Shown in pieces: positions 10,864-19,830 of a DNA stretch of 64,000 nt; position 1 is the first letter of the stretch; the number at the start of each line of letters is the position of its first letter. Source of the stretch: Micromonospora eburnea (GTDB lineage Bacteria > Actinomycetota > Actinomycetes > Mycobacteriales > Micromonosporaceae); assembly GCF_900090225.1 (NCBI RefSeq), contig NZ_FMHY01000002.1, positions 1,860,001 through 1,924,000 on the forward strand. Reading direction: 5' to 3'. The notes beneath the pieces were generated by a model. It made no database searches. It saw only the letters and a list, made by a program, of their open reading frames with translations, and was not told the DNA's origin. A program made the translations under genes and the position numbers.

Positions 10864-12078
10864 ATGACCTCGTCCAAGGCGCCCTCGTCGACAACCGCCC
10901 CCGACCTGCGCAACGGCGGGGCCCCGACGTGCCACGTCCTGGCCACCTGCGGCGTCTTCGAGCCGGGCTTCCGGGGTGGCGGTCCGGTGAAGTCGGTGGC
11001 CCACGTGATCGACACTCTGCCGCAGGACATCGAGCTGATGCTGATCACTGGTGATCGTGACCTCGGCTCGTCCGATCCGTATCCCGGCCTTTCGGGCACC
11101 TGGGTCCGGCGCGGCCAGCGAGCCTCGGTCTTCTACCTGAACGCGCGTAGTCCGCGCAGCTGGTCGCGTCTCGTTCGAGTGCTCCGCAAGCAGCGGATCG
11201 ATCTGCTCTACCTCAACAGCCTGTGGTCGTTCTACTCCCTGGTGCCGATCCTGGCGATCGTGGCCGGCCTGTTGTCGGTACCTGCCACACTGATCGCTCC
11301 GCGCGGAGAACTGTCTCCGGCGGCGCTCGGCCTGAAACGGCGCAAGAAGCAGATCTTCTTGCTGTTCTGGTCCCGCGTCCTGAAGCGGCTCGACGTCTGG
11401 TGGCACGCGTCCAACGATTTCGAACGGGCCCAGGTCCTGAACGTGTTTCCCTGGGCCCGGGTGCTGGTCCAGGGGTGCGAGGCCACGGCACCCGAGCAGC
11501 CAATTCCACCGAGCGGTCCCAACCCCGGGCCGCTACGTATCGTGTTCATCAGCCGGATCTCTCCGATGAAGAACCTGACACTCGCCCTGGCCGCACTGCG
11601 TTCTCTCGGCCAGCCGGTGGAGTTCGACATCTTCGGGCCGTTGGAGGACGGCCAGTACTGGGCCGGCTGCCAGCGGCTGATCGCGGACCTGCCCTCCCAC
11701 GTCCGGGTCCGCTACCGCGGGGAACTCACACCGGAGCGGGTGCGCCCGACCTTCAGCGAGTACGACGCCTTCCTCTTTCCCACCCTCGGCGAGAACTTCG
11801 GACACGTCATTCTGGAGAGCCTGTCCGCCTCGTGTCCGATCATCTGCTCCGACGCCACCCCGTGGAGTGCGCTGATCGAAGAGGCGGGCGGAGTTATCGT
11901 CCGCCCGCTGACCGCGGCCCGGCTCGCGGCGGATCTGGAAACGCTGGCTCGAAGATCGCCACTGGATCGGCTACGGGCACGGCAGCAGGCCGAGGCGGCA
12001 TACCGCTCCTGGCGGCAGCGGGTGTCCTCCGGAAACGTGCTCGCGGACGCGCTCACCGGTGAGGGGCGGGGGACATGA
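10864..12078 (+). CDS. GT4 family glycosyltransferase
   Basis: 404 residues from ATG 10864, four bases after the previous stop, so in the same operon. N-terminal half: HVLATCGVFEPGFRGGGPVKSVAHVID, with the Gly-rich acceptor loop. Middle: LLYLNSLWSFYSLVPIL and LIAPRGELSPAALGLK, seen in glycosyltransferases that act on undecaprenyl-linked glycans. C-terminal donor half: IVFISRISPMKNLTLALAAL and PTLGENFGHVILESLSASCPIICSDATPW with the E-x7-E-like spacing. The longer frame from 10702 overlaps the previous gene and is rejected. The transferred sugar is unknown. Confidence 0.82.
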   Translation: MTSSKAPSSTTAPDLRNGGAPTCHVLATCGVFEPGFRGGGPVKSVAHVIDTLPQDIELMLITGDRDLGSSDPYPGLSGTWVRRGQRASVFYLNARSPRSWSRLVRVLRKQRIDLLYLNSLWSFYSLVPILAIVAGLLSVPATLIAPRGELSPAALGLKRRKKQIFLLFWSRVLKRLDVWWHASNDFERAQVLNVFPWARVLVQGCEATAPEQPIPPSGPNPGPLRIVFISRISPMKNLTLALAALRSLGQPVEFDIFGPLEDGQYWAGCQRLIADLPSHVRVRYRGELTPERVRPTFSEYDAFLFPTLGENFGHVILESLSASCPIICSDATPWSALIEEAGGVIVRPLTAARLAADLETLARRSPLDRLRARQQAEAAYRSWRQRVSSGNVLADALTGEGRGT

Positions 12079-13562
12079 CGAGGTCTGTGCTGGCGGGACT
12101 GGTCCTGCAGGCGGTGGCGGTGTGGTTCACCCATCGGGCGATCAACGGACAGTGGCTCACCCGCGTCGGTGGGCAGATGCTGTTGATGGCGGTGCTGTTC
12201 CACGGTGTCACCGAGATCGTGCAATGGGTCTGGCCGGGACGGAACGGGTACCGACAGCTCGTCAGCCAGGACACGCTCGACGACTGGACGCTGACGGTGT
12301 CGGCGGCGATCCTCCTGTACGCGCTCGCCTACGGGGCCATCTGTTTCGTCTGGCTCCCGCGGGCGCAGCCGCCGCCCGGCGCGGCCGGTCTCAGGGGCTC
12401 CTACATCGAGGGTCTCCGGCTGCGCTGGTTGCTGCTGCTGGCCGTGCTGCTGGTCGGCGTCACCGTCTCGGGTTCGGGGCTGGCCCCGCCCGCGCTCTAC
12501 GGGCAGGACTCACCCACCGAGGGCAACTACGTGCTCTCCGGCCTGGTCAGTCAGTTTGTCATCACCATCGCCGGGCTCGTCGGGGCCGTCGCCCTGGTGC
12601 GCTTCGGCCGCCGTTGGGCGCTGCTGCTCCTGCTGGTCCAGGGCGGATTTCTCATCCTCGCCGGATCCCGGTCGATGGTCGTCTTCAGTGCGGTCCTGTC
12701 GCTGTACGGGGCGGCGCTCGCCGGCGTACGGCTGCCCCGCCGGCAGCTTGTCGGCGCGGCGTTGCTGGTGGGGTTCCTCGCGGTCTCGCTCTCCGCCGCC
12801 CGCGACGCTGTCGGACGTGACGCGTTCCTGCCCGAGCACGGCGCCGTGCGGGCGGAGGGCCTGGCGGACGGCGTCCGCGCGCTTTCGTCGCCCCAGAGCC
12901 AGGAGGCGATCCTCGATGACACCGTCTACCGGTTCGACGGCAACACCTTCGGCGCGCTCATCTACAACAGATTGCAGGAAGGTGCGCAGCCGGTCGGGTT
13001 GACCACCGTCTGGAACAACGTGCTTCTCGGCGTTCCGAGCTTCATCGACAAGGGCAAGCTGCAGCGGAGCCTGGAGGTGCGCAACGAGGAGAGCTACCTC
13101 GACATGCACTTCAGACTGGACCCGTCGATCGACTACCTCCCGGGCATGTTCGGTTCGATGCTCGGCTACTACGGGGTGGTGGGCCTCATGGTCCTGGCGA
13201 TCCTGCTCGGGCTGGGGCTCGCCGCCATCGACCGGCTGGTCGCCGCGTCGGCCTCCGCCGTTCGGCTGCTGCTGGGCATGGGATTCGTGCAGTGCGCGCT
13301 GTCCTACGAGACCGGCCCACCCACGTTCATAACCACGCTGCGTGGCGTGGTGGCACTCATCGCCGTCGTCCTGGTCGTCAGATGGGCCGGCGCCCTCGTG
13401 CGCCGGCTCCGCCCGGAGGCTGCGGGAGCGGCGTGGCGACCGGAGACCCCGCGACGCGGGCCCGCCGGTCCGACGGCTGGTGAGGATCGGGCCCGGTCTC
13501 CCCGCCCGGCGCGAGACGCAGCGGCGGGGCAGGTGGCGGCGCGGGCCACCTGGGTGAACTGA
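12075..13562 (+). CDS. wzy: Polytopic membrane protein, Wzy-like oligosaccharide polymerase
   Basis: 495 residues; ATG 12075 overlaps the preceding stop by ATGA. About ten hydrophobic segments are visible, for example VLAGLVLQAVAVWFT, LLLLAVLLVGVTVSG, FVITIAGLVGAVALV, VVGLMVLAILLGLGLAA and GVVALIAVVLVVRWA. A long extracytoplasmic loop between the middle and last helices (about residues 235-350) contains RFDGNTFGAL. This layout, with a large periplasmic-type loop before the last helices, is that of O-antigen polymerases, whose primary sequences are poorly conserved. The role is inferred from topology and cluster context. The cytoplasmic tail of about 60 residues is Arg/Ala/Pro-rich. Confidence 0.7.
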   Translation: MTRSVLAGLVLQAVAVWFTHRAINGQWLTRVGGQMLLMAVLFHGVTEIVQWVWPGRNGYRQLVSQDTLDDWTLTVSAAILLYALAYGAICFVWLPRAQPPPGAAGLRGSYIEGLRLRWLLLLAVLLVGVTVSGSGLAPPALYGQDSPTEGNYVLSGLVSQFVITIAGLVGAVALVRFGRRWALLLLLVQGGFLILAGSRSMVVFSAVLSLYGAALAGVRLPRRQLVGAALLVGFLAVSLSAARDAVGRDAFLPEHGAVRAEGLADGVRALSSPQSQEAILDDTVYRFDGNTFGALIYNRLQEGAQPVGLTTVWNNVLLGVPSFIDKGKLQRSLEVRNEESYLDMHFRLDPSIDYLPGMFGSMLGYYGVVGLMVLAILLGLGLAAIDRLVAASASAVRLLLGMGFVQCALSYETGPPTFITTLRGVVALIAVVLVVRWAGALVRRLRPEAAGAAWRPETPRRGPAGPTAGEDRARSPRPARDAAAGQVAARATWVN

Positions 13563-13570
13563 GCGGCCGG

Positions 13571-13585
13571 CGGCAGCCGCTGCCG
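13571..13585. terminator. Short GC hairpin between convergent genes
   Basis: CGGCA-GCCGC-TGCCG lies between the Wzy stop (13562) and the stop of the minus-strand glycosyltransferase (13601). With a 5-bp stem and no U-tract it is a weak candidate for a bidirectional terminator. Confidence 0.3.
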
Positions 13586-13600
13586 AGGTGAACCGGCAGC

Positions 13601-14584
13601 CTACGCGAGCCGGTCGAGCACGACCGGCAACCGGTTCTCGTAGGTGTGCTCCGAGTGGGCCCGCTTGCTGGCCGCGTCGCCGACCTCGGCTGTCCGGCGC
13701 GGATCATCGAGCAGTTCCCGCACCCGCTCCAGCAGCTCGGCGAAGGTCGTGAACGGGACGACCTCCCGGTCGGGGTCGAACATGTCCGGGAGGACTTCAC
13801 GCCGCTCGCACAGCACGGCGGCACCGGCGGCCGTGGCCTCGAAGAGTCGGCAGTTGACGCTCTGCATCTCGGCAGGATGAAGGTTGTTCAGCACGCCGGC
13901 CGCGGTTCGGAAGACCCGCGACTTGGCCTCTCCGACGATGACACGCCCCTGGTGGATGCCCCGCGGCAGCATCCGAGCGACGTCGCGCGCGGGGGGCGCG
14001 CCGTAGATGGCGAGGGGGACATCCGCCTCGATCAGCCGGCGGACCAGCAGCATGCGGCTCGGGTAGGTGTTGCCGACGATGACGATCCTGCGCTGTGCGC
14101 CGGCCTCACCGATGGGGCGGTGTACCTGCGGGTTGCAGGCTTCGGGAAGGTAGCACGCCGGAGCGTCGAGCATGTCGACCAGACGCCGGACGAGCAGCGG
14201 ATCCTTGAAGAAGAGCGCCGTGTAGGGTGCGGCCAGCATCCGTTGCCGGCCGAGGTTCGCCACGCAGTCCGGGAACCAGAGGGCCACCGGAACCTTGTTG
14301 CGCCGCAGCTCGCTCACCGTGTTCGGGGTGAGGTTCGAGTCGGTGGAGATGACGGCGTCGCACTCGTGCTCGAGTGCCCGTCGCGCCAGGTGTCGCTGTG
14401 CACGCGCCTCGACGCGCCGGGAGGCGCGCAGGGCGGTCGCGGCGACCTCCTGCCAGATGTACCCGCCGCGCTCCGGGTGGGTTGAGCCCAACAGGACCAC
14501 GTCGTGTCCCATCCGGGACAGTGATGCCGAGACGTTCTCGGCGAAGTGATCGGGTCCGCTGGGTCCGATGATGCCGATCCGCAT
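13601..14584 (-). CDS. CgeB/YkvP-like glycosyltransferase
   Basis: 327 residues from ATG 14584, with AGGAAA shortly upstream on the minus strand; longer frames to 14737 lack a better signal. The N-terminus MRIGIIGPSGPDHFAENVSASLSRMGHDVVLLG is a GT-B nucleotide-sugar fold. The C-terminal part, with VIVGNTYPSRMLLVRRLIEADVPLAIYG and EMQSVNCRLFEATAAGAAVLCERREVLPDMFDPDREVVPF, is the CgeB-type glycosyltransferase domain (spore maturation protein family). It closes the minus-strand arm of the polysaccharide locus, 125 bases downstream of wzx. Donor and acceptor are unknown. Confidence 0.75.
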   Translation of the reverse strand: MRIGIIGPSGPDHFAENVSASLSRMGHDVVLLGSTHPERGGYIWQEVAATALRASRRVEARAQRHLARRALEHECDAVISTDSNLTPNTVSELRRNKVPVALWFPDCVANLGRQRMLAAPYTALFFKDPLLVRRLVDMLDAPACYLPEACNPQVHRPIGEAGAQRRIVIVGNTYPSRMLLVRRLIEADVPLAIYGAPPARDVARMLPRGIHQGRVIVGEAKSRVFRTAAGVLNNLHPAEMQSVNCRLFEATAAGAAVLCERREVLPDMFDPDREVVPFTTFAELLERVRELLDDPRRTAEVGDAASKRAHSEHTYENRLPVVLDRLA

Positions 14585-14709
14585 TGCGTTTCCTGCCTTC
14601 ATCCGCGGTCGTACCGTCGCCATCCGGCGGCTGCCGTCTGCCGGGGATCGACCTGCTGGCCGTCGGGATCGGGGGCCGGCCTGCCGGTCGACGGCGACGA
14701 GGTTCATGG

Positions 14710-16146
14710 TCAGGTGTTGGTCGCTGGTGACGAGCACCGCCGTGTCAACGACTCATCGACATCGGGGGTGACGGCGCCGGAGCGGTGCTGCGCCTGAGGG
14801 GCGCGACCACCCCGTTGCTCACGGTCCGACGTCACGGCCCGGAGTTGACGGAGCATCAGCCCGAGCCCGAGGGCGGCCGCGCCGCTCGCGGCGCCCGCCG
14901 CGCCAGCCACACCGAAGACGGGAACAAGCGCGGCAAGCAGAGCGACGTTCAGCGCGGCCGCGGCGAGCTGGGCGCGGGCGACCGCCATCGGACGGCCGTA
15001 GCCACGCAGGACGTCGCCGCAGACCGCGGTGCCGGCGAGGCAGAGACCCGCGGGTACGAGCAGGGCGACCAGCGGCACGGCGGGTCGATAGGCGTCGCCG
15101 AAGACCGCCGGAATGATCCACGGGGCGCCGACCGCCAGCGGAATCAGGAGCAGCGCGGCGGCGACCAGGCCCGCCGCTATGGTGCGGCGGTGCAACCGCG
15201 TGGCCAGGTGGGTGCTGAGTGCCCGGGACGCGAGCAGGGGAAAGACCACGGCACCCAGGGCCGTGGCCACCGGCTGCGTCATGGCGGTGAGCGAGGTGGC
15301 GATCGCGTAGGTGCCCAGGACGGCCGGGGTGACCGCGATGGAGAGCACCAACTGGTCCAGCCGGACGGCGACCACGCCCGGCACCGCCGAGGCCAGATGG
15401 CTCAGGCCGAAGCGAGCCATCGGGCCGACCAGACGGACCCGGAATCTGCCGCCGGCCAGCCCCGCCCGGCGGGCCAGCAGGTACGCGAGGACGGCCTGCG
15501 TGGCCATTGAGGCCGTCAGTGCGACCAGGGCGCCGGTGAGGGTGAGGCGGTCAACCACGGCCAGGGGGAGTACCAGGGCGACGAACACCACGGGTTGATA
15601 GAGCCGCACGAGGTTCCACCAGGTGATGCGGCTGGCCTGGAGACCGAAGACGTAGCCCGCCTGGATGAACGACACCATGCACACCGCGAACATGAGGCGG
15701 TATCCGTTGACGACCGCCGTGCCCTGTCCCTGAGCGAGCCATGGCGCCACCAGCCACCCGAGGGCCAGGCCCACGAGTCCCGTCACCACCATGATGAGTC
15801 GGCAGGTCGCGACGTAGTCCTGGGCGTTCTTCGGGTCGCGGGCCACGTAGAAGGTGGTCGCTGCGGTCTGACCGAGTTCGCCGATGATCAGCGCGAGCCC
15901 GAACCACGCGATGATCGCGGCGTAGGCGCCACGGTCGGTGGGACCGAGCGCCCGCGCGATGACCACCCCACCGAGCACGTTGGCAGCCGCTGCGACCAGG
16001 TTGAACGTCGTCGCCGTGCAGAGCCGGCCGAGGAGTCCGTGCCGCTCCGGTCCGGCGGCCGCGGCGGAGGGTGGACGGTCCCGCTCCGCCCTCTGCGCAT
16101 CTGTGCCCGCCGGCACCGTCGTCACTGGCCCACCCTGTCCAGGCAT
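14710..16146 (-). CDS. wzx: Wzx-like oligosaccharide flippase (MOP superfamily)
   Basis: 478 residues from ATG 16146; a GTG at 16194 would overlap the upstream gene by 44 bases. The protein is almost wholly hydrophobic with about 14 predicted membrane helices, beginning with ATTFNLVAAAANVLGGVVIARALGPTDRGAYAAIIAWFGLA, the typical first-helix pair of polysaccharide transporters. Mid-protein LGTYAIATSLTAMTQPVATALGAVVFPLLA matches the family. It would move the undecaprenyl-diphosphate-linked repeat unit across the membrane for polymerisation by Wzy. It starts 4 bases after the sugar transferase stop, so the two are co-transcribed. Confidence 0.82.
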   Translation of the reverse strand: MPGQGGPVTTVPAGTDAQRAERDRPPSAAAAGPERHGLLGRLCTATTFNLVAAAANVLGGVVIARALGPTDRGAYAAIIAWFGLALIIGELGQTAATTFYVARDPKNAQDYVATCRLIMVVTGLVGLALGWLVAPWLAQGQGTAVVNGYRLMFAVCMVSFIQAGYVFGLQASRITWWNLVRLYQPVVFVALVLPLAVVDRLTLTGALVALTASMATQAVLAYLLARRAGLAGGRFRVRLVGPMARFGLSHLASAVPGVVAVRLDQLVLSIAVTPAVLGTYAIATSLTAMTQPVATALGAVVFPLLASRALSTHLATRLHRRTIAAGLVAAALLLIPLAVGAPWIIPAVFGDAYRPAVPLVALLVPAGLCLAGTAVCGDVLRGYGRPMAVARAQLAAAALNVALLAALVPVFGVAGAAGAASGAAALGLGLMLRQLRAVTSDREQRGGRAPQAQHRSGAVTPDVDESLTRRCSSPATNT

Positions 16147-16150
16147 TTTG

Positions 16151-16828
16151 CTATCGCGGGCGACGGGTGGCTGTGCTGCCGCGCGTCGTGCCACCGCGGT
16201 CGGCCGTCACGAATGATCGGCCGCTGCCCACGAATTCCGGCATCGTCGCGTGGCCCTCCGCGGAGATGCCCTCGTGGCGGAGGACCTTGACCACCGTCAC
16301 CAGCAGGATCCGCAGGTCCAGCCACAGGCTGCGACTGTCGACGTACCGGACGTCGTAGGTGAACTTCTCCTCCCAGCTGAGTGCGTTGCGGCCGTGTATC
16401 TGGGCCAGCCCGGTGATCCCCGGCCGAACCTCGTGCCGGCGTGCCTGTTCGGGCGTGTACCGGCTCAGGTACTCGGGCATCAGTGGTCGCGGACCCACCA
16501 GGCTCATGTCGCCCCGCAGCACGTTCCAGAGGGTCGGCAGCTCGTCGAGGCTCGTGCGCCGCAACCAGACGCCGAAGGGGGTCAGCCGGTCCTCGTCCCG
16601 GTGCCGGTCGACGCTCACCGGGAGCATCGTTCGGAACTTCCGGAGTTCGAAGAGCCTGCCCTCCCGGCCGGGCCGCAGCTGACGGAACAGCACCGGCCGC
16701 CCCAGGGCCAGCGCCACCGCGACGCCGACGACCAGCAGGATCGGCGCAAGGACGATCAGCGCGACGCCCGCGAGGATCACGTCCATGCCACGCTTGCACA
16801 GGTCGTACGCGCGGCGATCACCAATCAC
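16151..16828 (-). CDS. Initiating sugar transferase, PglC-type phosphoglycosyltransferase
   Basis: 225 residues. One N-terminal hydrophobic, probably re-entrant helix (VILAGVALIVLAPILLVVGVAVALALG) is followed by the small phosphoglycosyltransferase domain: PVLFRQLRPGREGRLFELRKFRTML, the catalytic Asp-Glu pair in RRTSLDELPTLWNVLRGDMSLVGPRPLMPEYL, then RPGITGLAQIHGRNALSWEEKFTYDVRYVD. This is the short PglC-like form without the extra helices of WbaP. It transfers a sugar phosphate from a UDP-sugar to undecaprenyl phosphate, starting repeat-unit synthesis. PglC itself uses UDP-N,N'-diacetylbacillosamine, and the aminotransferase two genes upstream fits a related amino sugar; that is inference. 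Confidence 0.88.
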   Translation of the reverse strand: MIGDRRAYDLCKRGMDVILAGVALIVLAPILLVVGVAVALALGRPVLFRQLRPGREGRLFELRKFRTMLPVSVDRHRDEDRLTPFGVWLRRTSLDELPTLWNVLRGDMSLVGPRPLMPEYLSRYTPEQARRHEVRPGITGLAQIHGRNALSWEEKFTYDVRYVDSRSLWLDLRILLVTVVKVLRHEGISAEGHATMPEFVGSGRSFVTADRGGTTRGSTATRRPR

Positions 16829-16867
16829 GATGTGCTCCAGCAGTTCGGTGGTCTGGTTCGTGGTGCC

Positions 16868-17953
16868 TCAGGCGGGTTGCCTTCTCCGGTCGTCAGCCCC
16901 GGCGGCGCCTGGCCCGGGCGGGAGCTCCTGGCGGTAGGCCGGAAAGAATCCGGTGCGAAGCAGGTCGCCGGTGCTCAGCCGCAGTCGCGCGGCGTGACGG
17001 GCCACCAGGTCGTCGTACCGCTTCCGGTCCAGGACGAGCGCACCGGTCCAGAATTCCGTCCGGGTACCGCCGAACGAGCACTTGAACCGGAACAGGCCGT
17101 CATCGGCCCGTACGCCGCCGCCCAGGTGCACCCTCGCGCATCCGTGCTCCGCCGCCCAGCTGAGAACGGTCCACAACAGCAGGCTGTTTGCGCCGTCGCG
17201 GCCGGCGGCAGGATCCGACCCCGCCAGGTGGTAGTGCAGCAGATCGGCGTGCCGCATCAACAGCGACGCGGCGACCACCGAGCCGTGCGGGTCGCGCACC
17301 TCGCAGGTGAGCAGCGACCGGCCGAGCCCGTCGTGCAGCAGCCGGTAGTAGCGGTCGGGGAAGAAGTAGCTCGGCGCGCTGCCGACGCGTTTCATCGTCT
17401 GCTCGTACAGATGGCGGAACGGGGAACCCACGTCGAGATCCGTGCTCTGTACGGTGCGGACGGCAGCCTCCAGCCCGACCCGCCGCGCCTTTCGGATCGC
17501 GGTGCGAGCCCTGCCGGCCATGCCGTTCCAGATCTCGTCGGGCGTACGGTCGACCGCCACCGTCAGGGTGTCGGGGCGCCGGACCATCGGGACGAGCCGG
17601 AGTGCGCGTACCGCGGCGACCGACGCCGGATCCATCGGGGAGAACCGCAGGAACAGGCTGACCAGTCCCTCGTCCCGCCACCGCTCGACCGCCTGCGACC
17701 AGCACCGGGCCAGTTCGTCCGGGGGGCGGTCGGCGGCCAGGTGGATGCCCGAGTACCCGTACGGGCTGGCCGCGTCGTGGACCTCGTCGTCGACCGACCG
17801 GACGAGGTACGGGACCAGCATCCCTTCCGGCGCGTACGCCAGTCGCCAGACGGCGGCGTCGGCGGCGGCTGCCGCGGCGCCGTAACCGGGGGTGAAGTAG
17901 ACGTCGGGATACCGGGCCGGCCCCGTCGGGTTGTCCAGTTCGAGGAACTCCAC
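16868..17953 (-). CDS. GNAT/FemABX-type acyltransferase
   Basis: 361 residues from GTG 17953, two bases after the aminotransferase stop. The open frame runs on upstream to 18667 but there it is antisense-like Arg/Gly shadow of the aminotransferase gene. The protein has the two-lobed FemABX/BioF2-like fold: FTPGYG and SPYGYSGIHLAADRP in the first lobe, then DTLTVAVDRTPDEIWNGMAGRARTAIRKARRVGLE, typical of peptidyl- and acyl-transferases using aminoacyl-tRNA or acyl-CoA. The second lobe carries VVAASLLMRHADLLHYHLAGSD and GANSLLLWTVLSWAAEHGCARVHLGGG. In this position it most likely acylates the amino group made by the neighbouring aminotransferase, but the acyl donor cannot be read. Confidence 0.75.
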   Translation of the reverse strand: MEFLELDNPTGPARYPDVYFTPGYGAAAAAADAAVWRLAYAPEGMLVPYLVRSVDDEVHDAASPYGYSGIHLAADRPPDELARCWSQAVERWRDEGLVSLFLRFSPMDPASVAAVRALRLVPMVRRPDTLTVAVDRTPDEIWNGMAGRARTAIRKARRVGLEAAVRTVQSTDLDVGSPFRHLYEQTMKRVGSAPSYFFPDRYYRLLHDGLGRSLLTCEVRDPHGSVVAASLLMRHADLLHYHLAGSDPAAGRDGANSLLLWTVLSWAAEHGCARVHLGGGVRADDGLFRFKCSFGGTRTEFWTGALVLDRKRYDDLVARHAARLRLSTGDLLRTGFFPAYRQELPPGPGAAGADDRRRQPA

Positions 17954-17955
17954 CG

Positions 17956-19086
17956 TCAGCCACCGTTCAGGAAACGCTCGATCGCGGCGGTCACCCGATC
18001 CGCCTCCCCGTCGGTCAGCACCGATCCGCTGGGCAGGACGAGTCCGTGCGCGAACAGGTTCTCCGCCGCGCCGGTGAGGTACGCCTCGGCGCCGGCGAAG
18101 ACCGGCTGTAGATGCATGGGTTTCCACACCGGTCTGGTCTCGATCCCGCCCGCCGCCAGCCAGGTGGCGAGGTCCGCGGCGCGCCAGCCGGCGACGGCCG
18201 GGTCGACGGTGATCGCCGTCAGCCAGCAGTTCGCGCCCTGGTCCTCCTCGGCCAGCACGTGCACGCCGGGGACGGTGGCGAAGAGCTTGGCGTAGCGCTC
18301 CCGCAGCCCACGCCGGCGCGCCATCATGCCGTCCAGCCGGCGCAGCTGGGCCCTGCCGAGGGCGGCGAGCAGGTTGCTCAACCGGTAGTTGTAACCGACC
18401 TCGACGTGCTCGTAGTGCGGCACCGGCTGGCGTGCCTGGGTGGACAGCCGCCGGCAGTGGGCCACCAGTTCGGCGTCGTCGGACAGCAGCATGCCGCCGC
18501 CCGAAGTCGTGATGATCTTGTTGCCGTTGAACGAGAGCACGGCGGCCCGGCCGAACGAGCCGGCGGCCCGCCCGTTCCGCACCGAGCCGAGCGCCTCGGC
18601 CGCGTCCTCCACCACCGGCACGTCGGCGTCCGCGCAGAGCGGGAGGATCCGGTCGTAGTCGGCGCACGCCCCGAACAGGTCCACGGGGACGACCGCCGCG
18701 ATCCGGCGGCCCGAGCGGCGGAGGTCGTCGAGAGCCTGGTGCAGCAGGTCGGGGTCCAGGTTGCCGGTCGCGGGATCGCAGTCGACGAAGACCGGTTCCG
18801 CTCCCGTGTACACCGCCGCGTTCGCCGTGGCCACGAAGGTCAGCGTCGGCACGACGACGACGTCCCCCGGGCGGGTCCCGAGCGCGAGCAGCGCCAGGTG
18901 CAGCCCCGCGGTGCCGGACGACAGGGCCACCGCGTGGGCCAGGCCGATCCGCTCGGCCACCTCGTGTTCGAAGGCTCCGAGGTCCGGGCCCGCGGGCGCC
19001 ACCCAGCCGGCTCGGAGCGCGTCCAGCACGTACGACTCCTCCAGCGCGCCCACGTCGGGGGCGGAGAGCAGGATCCGCTCGGTCAT
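17956..19086 (-). CDS. DegT/DnrJ/EryC1/StrS aminotransferase, PglE-like
   Basis: 376 residues from ATG 19086. The PLP enzyme has the substrate and cofactor loops SSGTAGLHLAL (near residue 57), PTLTFVATANA and VEDAAEALGS, and the Schiff-base lysine at about residue 190 in SFNGNKIITTSGGGML. That last string is typical of PglE/WbpE-type nucleotide-sugar 4-aminotransferases. It would transfer an amino group from glutamate to a 4-keto-6-deoxy UDP-sugar. The D-series 4,6-dehydratase (PglF-like) that normally supplies the substrate is not in the window. It heads a four- or five-gene minus-strand operon with the acyltransferase, initiating transferase, flippase and glycosyltransferase. Confidence 0.88.
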   Translation of the reverse strand: MTERILLSAPDVGALEESYVLDALRAGWVAPAGPDLGAFEHEVAERIGLAHAVALSSGTAGLHLALLALGTRPGDVVVVPTLTFVATANAAVYTGAEPVFVDCDPATGNLDPDLLHQALDDLRRSGRRIAAVVPVDLFGACADYDRILPLCADADVPVVEDAAEALGSVRNGRAAGSFGRAAVLSFNGNKIITTSGGGMLLSDDAELVAHCRRLSTQARQPVPHYEHVEVGYNYRLSNLLAALGRAQLRRLDGMMARRRGLRERYAKLFATVPGVHVLAEEDQGANCWLTAITVDPAVAGWRAADLATWLAAGGIETRPVWKPMHLQPVFAGAEAYLTGAAENLFAHGLVLPSGSVLTDGEADRVTAAIERFLNGG

Positions 19087-19311
19087 CGACGCCCCATGCG
19101 GGCCGGGGAGACCGGGGGCTGGCACGTCTGGTGTGGGGCAGTCACGGAGCGGCCTCCGACCTTCTCGGGGCGGGCGACGACCGGATGGGCCCGCTGAACG
19201 CTTCTTGTTGTCGTAACGAGCCCCGATCCTTGCCAGTAGCGGCTCTTGCTCGGAATTAGTGGCAATTCGGCGGAAAGGCGAGCGTCGCCCGGACCTGCTG
19301 GACCGGACCGG

Positions 19312-19743
19312 TCAGGGCCAGTCGTCGCCGGCGGCCAGCCGGCGGGTGAGCAGGTCGCGCAGCGGGATGGACTCGCCGTCGCGGCCGCCTCGCCCCACGA
19401 TCAACGGCGCCGGCTGCGGTGACGGGTCGGCGCCGAACAGGCGTGCCCGGAGGCTGGGCGGAAGGCTCAGCAGGTAGAAGTTGCCCTGCGCGTCGACGGC
19501 GCGGATCCGGGCCCGGTCGACGTACCACCCGGTGAGCCGGCTGCGGTATGGCCGACCGCCGTCGTAGGGCTGGACGGTGAGCCGCACGCGACGCAGGCCG
19601 CGCTGGGTCGCCTCGGCCGCGAACCAGGCCACCAGCCGGGCGGCCTCCGCCGCCTCGTCGGCACGGCGCCGTTCGTCCGCGTCGGCGTGCGCGCGTACGG
19701 CGCGTTCCCGTTGCTCACGCCAGGCGTGCATCCCGTCGTCCAC
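19312..19743 (-). CDS. Conserved hypothetical actinobacterial protein
   Basis: 143 residues; GTG 19743 or ATG 19731 could start it. The first 50 residues are charged and probably helical (Arg/Ala/Glu-rich), followed by a mixed region with RLTVQPYDGGRPYRSRLTGWYVDRARIRAVDAQGNFYLLSLP. No membrane segment, signal peptide or known motif is visible. It lies 87 bases from, and divergent to, the LCP gene. Coding is supported by codon usage and by the well-formed hydrophobic pattern of the second half. Function unknown. Confidence 0.65.
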   Translation of the reverse strand: MDDGMHAWREQRERAVRAHADADERRRADEAAEAARLVAWFAAEATQRGLRRVRLTVQPYDGGRPYRSRLTGWYVDRARIRAVDAQGNFYLLSLPPSLRARLFGADPSPQPAPLIVGRGGRDGESIPLRDLLTRRLAAGDDWP

Positions 19744-19830
19744 GAACCAGACGGTACGCGACGGATGACCGGGAGAACCTGCCTGGTTAGCACATCTTTG
19801 AGGGGTTCACGGCGTATTGTTCGCCGTGTG

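Noticed and set aside
16868-18667. Open frame of 599 residues that looked like an aminotransferase-acyltransferase fusion
   Set aside because: The upstream 240 residues are antisense-style Arg/Gly sequence over the real aminotransferase gene. GTG 17953 directly after that gene's stop gives a standard acyltransferase.
3990-19086. Locus considered as an antibiotic biosynthesis cluster
   Set aside because: The presence of Wzx, Wzy, an undecaprenyl-phosphate initiator and the Fnl cassette, with no NRPS, PKS or terpene genes, fits surface polysaccharide instead.
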